Origin: Chthonobacter rhizosphaerae
GTDB taxonomy: Bacteria; Pseudomonadota; Alphaproteobacteria; Rhizobiales; Pleomorphomonadaceae
Direction: 5' to 3'
DNA: 64,000 nt
Assembly (NCBI RefSeq): GCF_013839525.1
Contig: NZ_JACDIS010000002.1
Span: 248,001-312,000, forward strand
Shown: positions 60,443-64,000 of the stretch, piece by piece
How the letters are laid out: each line of letters starts with the position of its first letter
Numbering within the stretch: position 1 is the first letter of the stretch
The notes under the pieces: model-generated
The model's database searches: none
Told to the model about the DNA's origin: nothing
The model's input: only the letters and a program-made list of their open reading frames with translations
Translations under genes and position numbers: made by a program

Positions 60443-62605
60443 TCAGCCGGGTCCGTTCAGCCGGACATGTTCCTCCACCCGGCGACGCACCTCGTCCTGC
60501 TGGCCCGGCTTCAGGCGCGCCATCGCCTTGTCGAGCTTGGCCTTCGCCTCCTCGACGAACTGGTCCATGACCGGGTGCTCGAACGACTGCAGGTCCGTGA
60601 GCGCATAGTTGAAGGCGGCCTCGATGGGATCCTTCCGGGTTCCGACCCCCTTGTCGTACATGTCGCCGAGCCGCAAGCGCGCCTCGCCGAACCCGCGCTC
60701 GGCGGACAGCGTGACGAGCGCGAAGGCGCGGGCGGCGTCCTTCTTCACGCCGACGCCTTCGCGGTAGAGCTGGCCGAGGAAGAGCGGCGCGAAGGCGTTG
60801 CCGGCGGCGACCGCCTTCTCGAACCAGTAGCGCGCCCGCGCCGTGTCCTTCGGGGCTCCGCGCCCGTCGAGGTGGCGGTGCCCGAGACTCGTCATGGCGT
60901 TGGTGTTGCCCACGAAGGCCGCGGCCTGGAACAGCTCGAACGCGGCCGCCTCGTCCTTCTCCACGCCCCAGCCGCTGAGGTGCATGTTGGCGAGGAGGTC
61001 CATGGAGTTCGGCCAGCCTCCGGAGCTGGCGAGCCGCAGCCAGAGCACGCCCTCCGCCGGCGACGCGGCGACGCCGAGCCCCTGAAGGTAGGCGAAGCCG
61101 AGGTCGGTGCGGCAGCGCGGGTTGCCGAGTTCGGCCCCTTTCCTCAGGAAAGGCAGGGCGGCCGCCATGTCGACCGGCCGACCACGCCCGGTCATGGACA
61201 TGTAGGCGAGGTTGGCGAAGGCGGCGGAATAGCCCCGAGCCGCCGCTTCCCGGTAGAAGGCCTCCGCCCACTCGTACCGCTTGCCCATGTCGAGAAGCCG
61301 GCCGACCTGGAAGAGCAGGCGCGGATTGTCCGGCGCCTTCGCGAGGTCGCCGATGCAGACGCGCGACGCGACGCGAAGGTTGACGAGGCCCCAGCGGATG
61401 CCGGGCGACAGGCGCTGCGGATCGTCCGGATCGCCGGCGACCAGATCGCACGGGGTCGCGAGCGTGCCGAGGCCGTCCGGGGTGGCGGGCAGCACGGTCG
61501 GCCACAGCCGCACCTGCGGGGGCGGACTGCGGTCGCCCGCGACACCGAACGCGAGGCTCTGAAGGTCGGGGGCCGCATCGGGGTCGGATGCCGCGCCGGC
61601 GCCGGCACGGGTGAGCCGGCCGACGCCCGCAGCCTCGCCCCTGGCGAGGGAGATCGTCCGGGCGGCCGCCCGCTCGGCGAGCGCACTTCCGGGGAAGGTC
61701 TGCTGGAAGAGCCCGAAATCAGACGGTTCGGCGCTGTCCTTGATGTAGGACCAGAGAACCAGGTCGAGGTCCGGGCGGGTTTCCGGCGCCGCCGCCACCA
61801 CCTCCGCCTCCGGGCGAAGCACCACGTCGAAGGCGGCGTCGCCCTCGGACATCGGCACCTGCGCGCCGCGGGTGGCTTCTCGCACGGTGCGGCGGACTTC
61901 CCGCAGGGCCGACTGGAGGCCCTTGCCGGGCTCGCCGAGCGTATTGGCGACGACCGTCGCGAAGATGCTGTTGCCGCCCGGGTTGCCCTCCGCGTCCGGC
62001 AGGGCGGTCGCGCCCGAGTACGAGACGAGCAGCCTCGCCCGTCCGGCGGTGATGGACGGCTGGCGGGCGAACGGCCGCACCGACCGAGTGCCGGGATCCT
62101 TCGCGAGGGCGGGCGCCGGAATGCCGTCCAGCATCACGACGGTGGCTTCGGCGCCGGCGTCGAGCGCGTCCACCATGCGGGCGAGGGACCAGCCGGGAGG
62201 CGACCTGTCCGCCCCGCCGGCGGGGGCATCGACGGCCGTCAGGATGACGTCACCCTCCGCGCCGCTGCCGACGCCGGTGTAGTAGAAGACCGCCAGGTCG
62301 CTTCCCGCCACATGACGCGAGACCGTGTCGGCCACCGCGTCGAGTTCGGCGGCACGCAGGTTCTGGACGAGCAGAACGTCGAAGGCCGCCTCCCGAAGGG
62401 TGGTGGCCATGAGTTCGCCGTCCGCCCGGGCGGTGGCGAGGCGCCGGTCGCCGAAAGCCTCGTTGGAGACCACGACCGCGGCGCGTCGCCCGGCGGCGTC
62501 CGCAGCGCCGCCGAGGCCGACGACGAGGGCCGCGCCGGCGAGGGCCAGCGCGACGAGGCGCCGAGAGAGGGTTCGGCCGGCGGTTTCCGCCGAGAGCGCG
62601 GTCAT
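60443..62605 (-). CDS. Caspase-fold (peptidase C14-like) and Sel1-repeat protein, likely pseudo-protease
   Basis: 720 aa, signal peptide about 12-38. A caspase-like domain (about 40-280) follows: RAAVVVSNEAFGD, AVFYYTGVGSGAEGD, TVVMLDGIPAP. The catalytic His motif GHG is GVG (Val112) and the DAC motif is DGI (Ile162), so neither catalytic residue is present. Residues about 430-690 hold Sel1 repeats (YEWAEAFYREAAARG, YSAAFANLAYM, AYLQGLGV, SLGHRHLDGRG). These repeats usually mediate protein contacts. It lies 16 bp after the caspase-FGE gene, in the same transcript. Confidence 0.82.
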   Translation of the reverse strand: MTALSAETAGRTLSRRLVALALAGAALVVGLGGAADAAGRRAAVVVSNEAFGDRRLATARADGELMATTLREAAFDVLLVQNLRAAELDAVADTVSRHVAGSDLAVFYYTGVGSGAEGDVILTAVDAPAGGADRSPPGWSLARMVDALDAGAEATVVMLDGIPAPALAKDPGTRSVRPFARQPSITAGRARLLVSYSGATALPDAEGNPGGNSIFATVVANTLGEPGKGLQSALREVRRTVREATRGAQVPMSEGDAAFDVVLRPEAEVVAAAPETRPDLDLVLWSYIKDSAEPSDFGLFQQTFPGSALAERAAARTISLARGEAAGVGRLTRAGAGAASDPDAAPDLQSLAFGVAGDRSPPPQVRLWPTVLPATPDGLGTLATPCDLVAGDPDDPQRLSPGIRWGLVNLRVASRVCIGDLAKAPDNPRLLFQVGRLLDMGKRYEWAEAFYREAAARGYSAAFANLAYMSMTGRGRPVDMAAALPFLRKGAELGNPRCRTDLGFAYLQGLGVAASPAEGVLWLRLASSGGWPNSMDLLANMHLSGWGVEKDEAAAFELFQAAAFVGNTNAMTSLGHRHLDGRGAPKDTARARYWFEKAVAAGNAFAPLFLGQLYREGVGVKKDAARAFALVTLSAERGFGEARLRLGDMYDKGVGTRKDPIEAAFNYALTDLQSFEHPVMDQFVEEAKAKLDKAMARLKPGQQDEVRRRVEEHVRLNGPG

Positions 62606-62621
62606 GGATGGCTATCCTCCG

Positions 62622-64000
62622 TCAGGGGAGCTGGCGCACGAGCCGGAACCCGAAATTGGTGTCCCGCTCGACCGGATCGCTGCGCATGCGCGCGCTGGAG
62701 CGGGCAGCCGACGGCTGGCTGAGCCAGGAGCCGCCGCGAAGGACCCGCTCCTGACACTCCGGATCGGACGCCGGCTCGGCGGTGCCCGACGCGGCCGAGT
62801 AGTCGTCGCGCCAGCAATCGCCGACCCATTGCCAGACGTTGCCGATCATGTCGGAGAGGCCGAACGGGTTCGGCCTGAAGCTGCCGACCGGGGCGGTGCC
62901 GGCGTAGCCGTCGGAACAGCCGTGCGGCGTGCCGGCCCAGGCCGAGGCGTCGCCGGCCGTCCGTCCCGGCGCGAGGGCGGCGGTGTCGTAGACGTTGGCG
63001 AAGCCGCAGGCGGCGGCCGGGTCGTCGCCCCAGAAGCGGGTGGTGTCGGTTCCGGCGCGGGCGGCGTACTCCCACTCGGTCTCGGACGGCAGGCGCCAGA
63101 CGGCGCCGGTCCGTGCCGAGAGCCATGCCGCGTAGGCGTTGGCGTCCGTCCAGCTGACGTTGACGACCGGCCGCTGCCCCCGGCCCCAGCCGCCGTCGTC
63201 GGGCACCGGCGGGCAGCCGCCGTCGGCCACGCAGGCGTCCCACTCGGCGAAGGTGATCGGAAAGCGCGTCATCGCGAAGGCGCCGACCACGGCCCGGTGG
63301 GCGGGCCGCTCGTTGTCGGTGGCGGACCGGTCCTCGGCGGACGCGCCCATCAGGAAGGAGCCCGCCGGCAGGCGGACGACCTCCGGGCAGGTCGGGCAAT
63401 CGCGCGCGGATGGAGGGGCCGGGGACTCGGTCGCCGGAAGGGCGGATCCGGCCGCCGGAAGGGCGGATCCGGCCGCCGGAAGGGCGGGCGAGGGCAGGGC
63501 GGCGACGAGGACCCGGCGTTTCTCCGCCGCGGCGGCGGCATGGGGGCTGTCCGGGAAGCGGCGCAGGAAGAGGTCGTAGGCGGCCGGATCGTCGCTGCCC
63601 TCGATGGCCCGCCAGAGCACGACGTCCGCCGTCTCGCCAGCGGTCTGGGCCGGCGGCCCCGCGAGGTAGACGTCGGCGACCAGCGAGGAGTTCTCCCACG
63701 GGGTCTGCCGGCCTTCCGTGGCGGCGATCACGGCCTGGCGGGCGCGCGTCAGCATCTGGCGGATCTCCAGGCCGGGCGTGCGGATGTGCGCCAGAAGGGC
63801 GGTGGTGAACGGGCTGTTGGAGGCGCCGCCGCCGCCATCGGACGCGACCGCCTCCGGGCTGGTGGCGAAGGCGATCAGGGTGCCGGTGTCCTGCACGTTC
63901 AGGCGCGCCAGGCCGCGCCCCACAGACCGCCCCGCCGCGGTTGCCATGAAGCCCTCCTTGAACGGATTGTCGCGGCAGGCGTCCAGGAGGAGGATGCGGC
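62622..64000 (-). CDS. Caspase-FGE (SUMF1-like) fusion, 5' end beyond the window
   Basis: At the right edge the frame reads ILLLDACRDNPFKEGF in phase, the catalytic cysteine motif (DACR) of C14 caspase-fold proteases; the domain continues to about VADVYL. A linker with three PALPAAGS-type repeats follows, then a formylglycine-generating-enzyme/C-type-lectin-like domain: RLPAGSFLMGAS, NVSWTDANAYAAWLS, RLPSETEWEYAARAG, NPFGLSDMIGNVWQWV, GFRLVRQL. The catalytic Cys pair of true FGE is replaced by Ser/Ala residues in RGGSWLSQPSAARSS, so it is probably a ligand-binding domain. The Met at 63947 is internal. Confidence 0.85.
   Translation of the reverse strand, partial: RILLLDACRDNPFKEGFMATAAGRSVGRGLARLNVQDTGTLIAFATSPEAVASDGGGGASNSPFTTALLAHIRTPGLEIRQMLTRARQAVIAATEGRQTPWENSSLVADVYLAGPPAQTAGETADVVLWRAIEGSDDPAAYDLFLRRFPDSPHAAAAAEKRRVLVAALPSPALPAAGSALPAAGSALPATESPAPPSARDCPTCPEVVRLPAGSFLMGASAEDRSATDNERPAHRAVVGAFAMTRFPITFAEWDACVADGGCPPVPDDGGWGRGQRPVVNVSWTDANAYAAWLSARTGAVWRLPSETEWEYAARAGTDTTRFWGDDPAAACGFANVYDTAALAPGRTAGDASAWAGTPHGCSDGYAGTAPVGSFRPNPFGLSDMIGNVWQWVGDCWRDDYSAASGTAEPASDPECQERVLRGGSWLSQPSAARSSARMRSDPVERDTNFGFRLVRQLP
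63431..63487. repeat. 21-bp tandem repeat coding for the ALPAAGS linker
   Basis: Three units (63431, 63452, 63473) of CCGCCGGAAGGGCGGATCC type, in frame in the caspase-FGE gene. They encode copies of ALPAAGS/T between the protease and the FGE domain. Confidence 0.8.

Noticed and set aside
60467-62722. Plus-strand frame of 751 codons over the caspase-Sel1 gene
   Set aside because: Antisense shadow; the minus-strand frame has a signal peptide, a caspase-like core and Sel1 repeats.
63947-63949. Met at 63947 as the start of the FGE gene
   Set aside because: The same frame continues upstream to the window edge with the caspase ILLLDACRDNPF motif, so this Met is internal.

Overview
The window is high-GC DNA (G or C strongly preferred at third codon positions) from an alphaproteobacterium, most likely order Hyphomicrobiales (Rhizobiales). 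Supporting markers are the rlpA - D-Ala-D-Ala carboxypeptidase - tmk - holB - metG - tatD - MBL-hydrolase gene order, a two-domain cold-shock protein followed by a DUF192 gene, a complex I NDUFS4-type accessory subunit next to tRNA-Pro, and two HWE histidine kinases. I cannot name a genus. No plasmid, phage or CRISPR gene is visible, so this reads as chromosome.

Layout. 0-9.6 kb is housekeeping, mostly on the minus strand: glycogen phosphorylase, an aminotransferase-prmB pair, tRNA-Glu, an M15-type lipoprotein, glyoxalase I, then plus-strand cold-shock and DUF192 genes. 9.6-15.4 kb holds three glycosyltransferases and an alkaline-phosphatase-fold protein, placed between DUF192 and tRNA-Pro/NDUFS4/tRNA-Arg. 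16-23 kb has a convergent pair of HWE kinases, nicotinate phosphoribosyltransferase and several short genes. 23.6-27.2 kb is an ECF sigma/anti-sigma pair facing a glycine-rich S8 protease. 27.6-30.5 kb, right after tRNA-Ser, has no credible intact gene. It is packed with imperfect tandem and interspersed repeats, including two 99-nt elements with RNA-like folding, and ends in a fragment of a CusF-type copper protein. 30.5-43.1 kb is a surface-polysaccharide cluster: two glycosyltransferases, two acyltransferase domains, a sugar ketoisomerase, a sugar aminotransferase, an FAD oxidoreductase, two Wzx-type flippases and a methyltransferase. 43.9-51.8 kb is the cell-envelope/DNA-replication operon. 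51.8-52.2 kb carries a 93-bp tandem repeat. 53.8-60.4 kb is a LacI-controlled sugar ABC importer with a beta-propeller glycosidase. 60.4-64 kb is a pair of caspase-fold genes, the first of which runs off the window.

Most notable: (1) the carboxypeptidase in the canonical dacF position has lost all three catalytic motifs; (2) a caspase-FGE gene with the DACR cysteine motif sits next to a caspase-Sel1 gene that has lost both catalytic residues; (3) the structured repeats behind tRNA-Ser; (4) a promoter-operator arrangement that predicts how the sugar operon is controlled. All function calls rest on reading motifs by eye; no database search was run.
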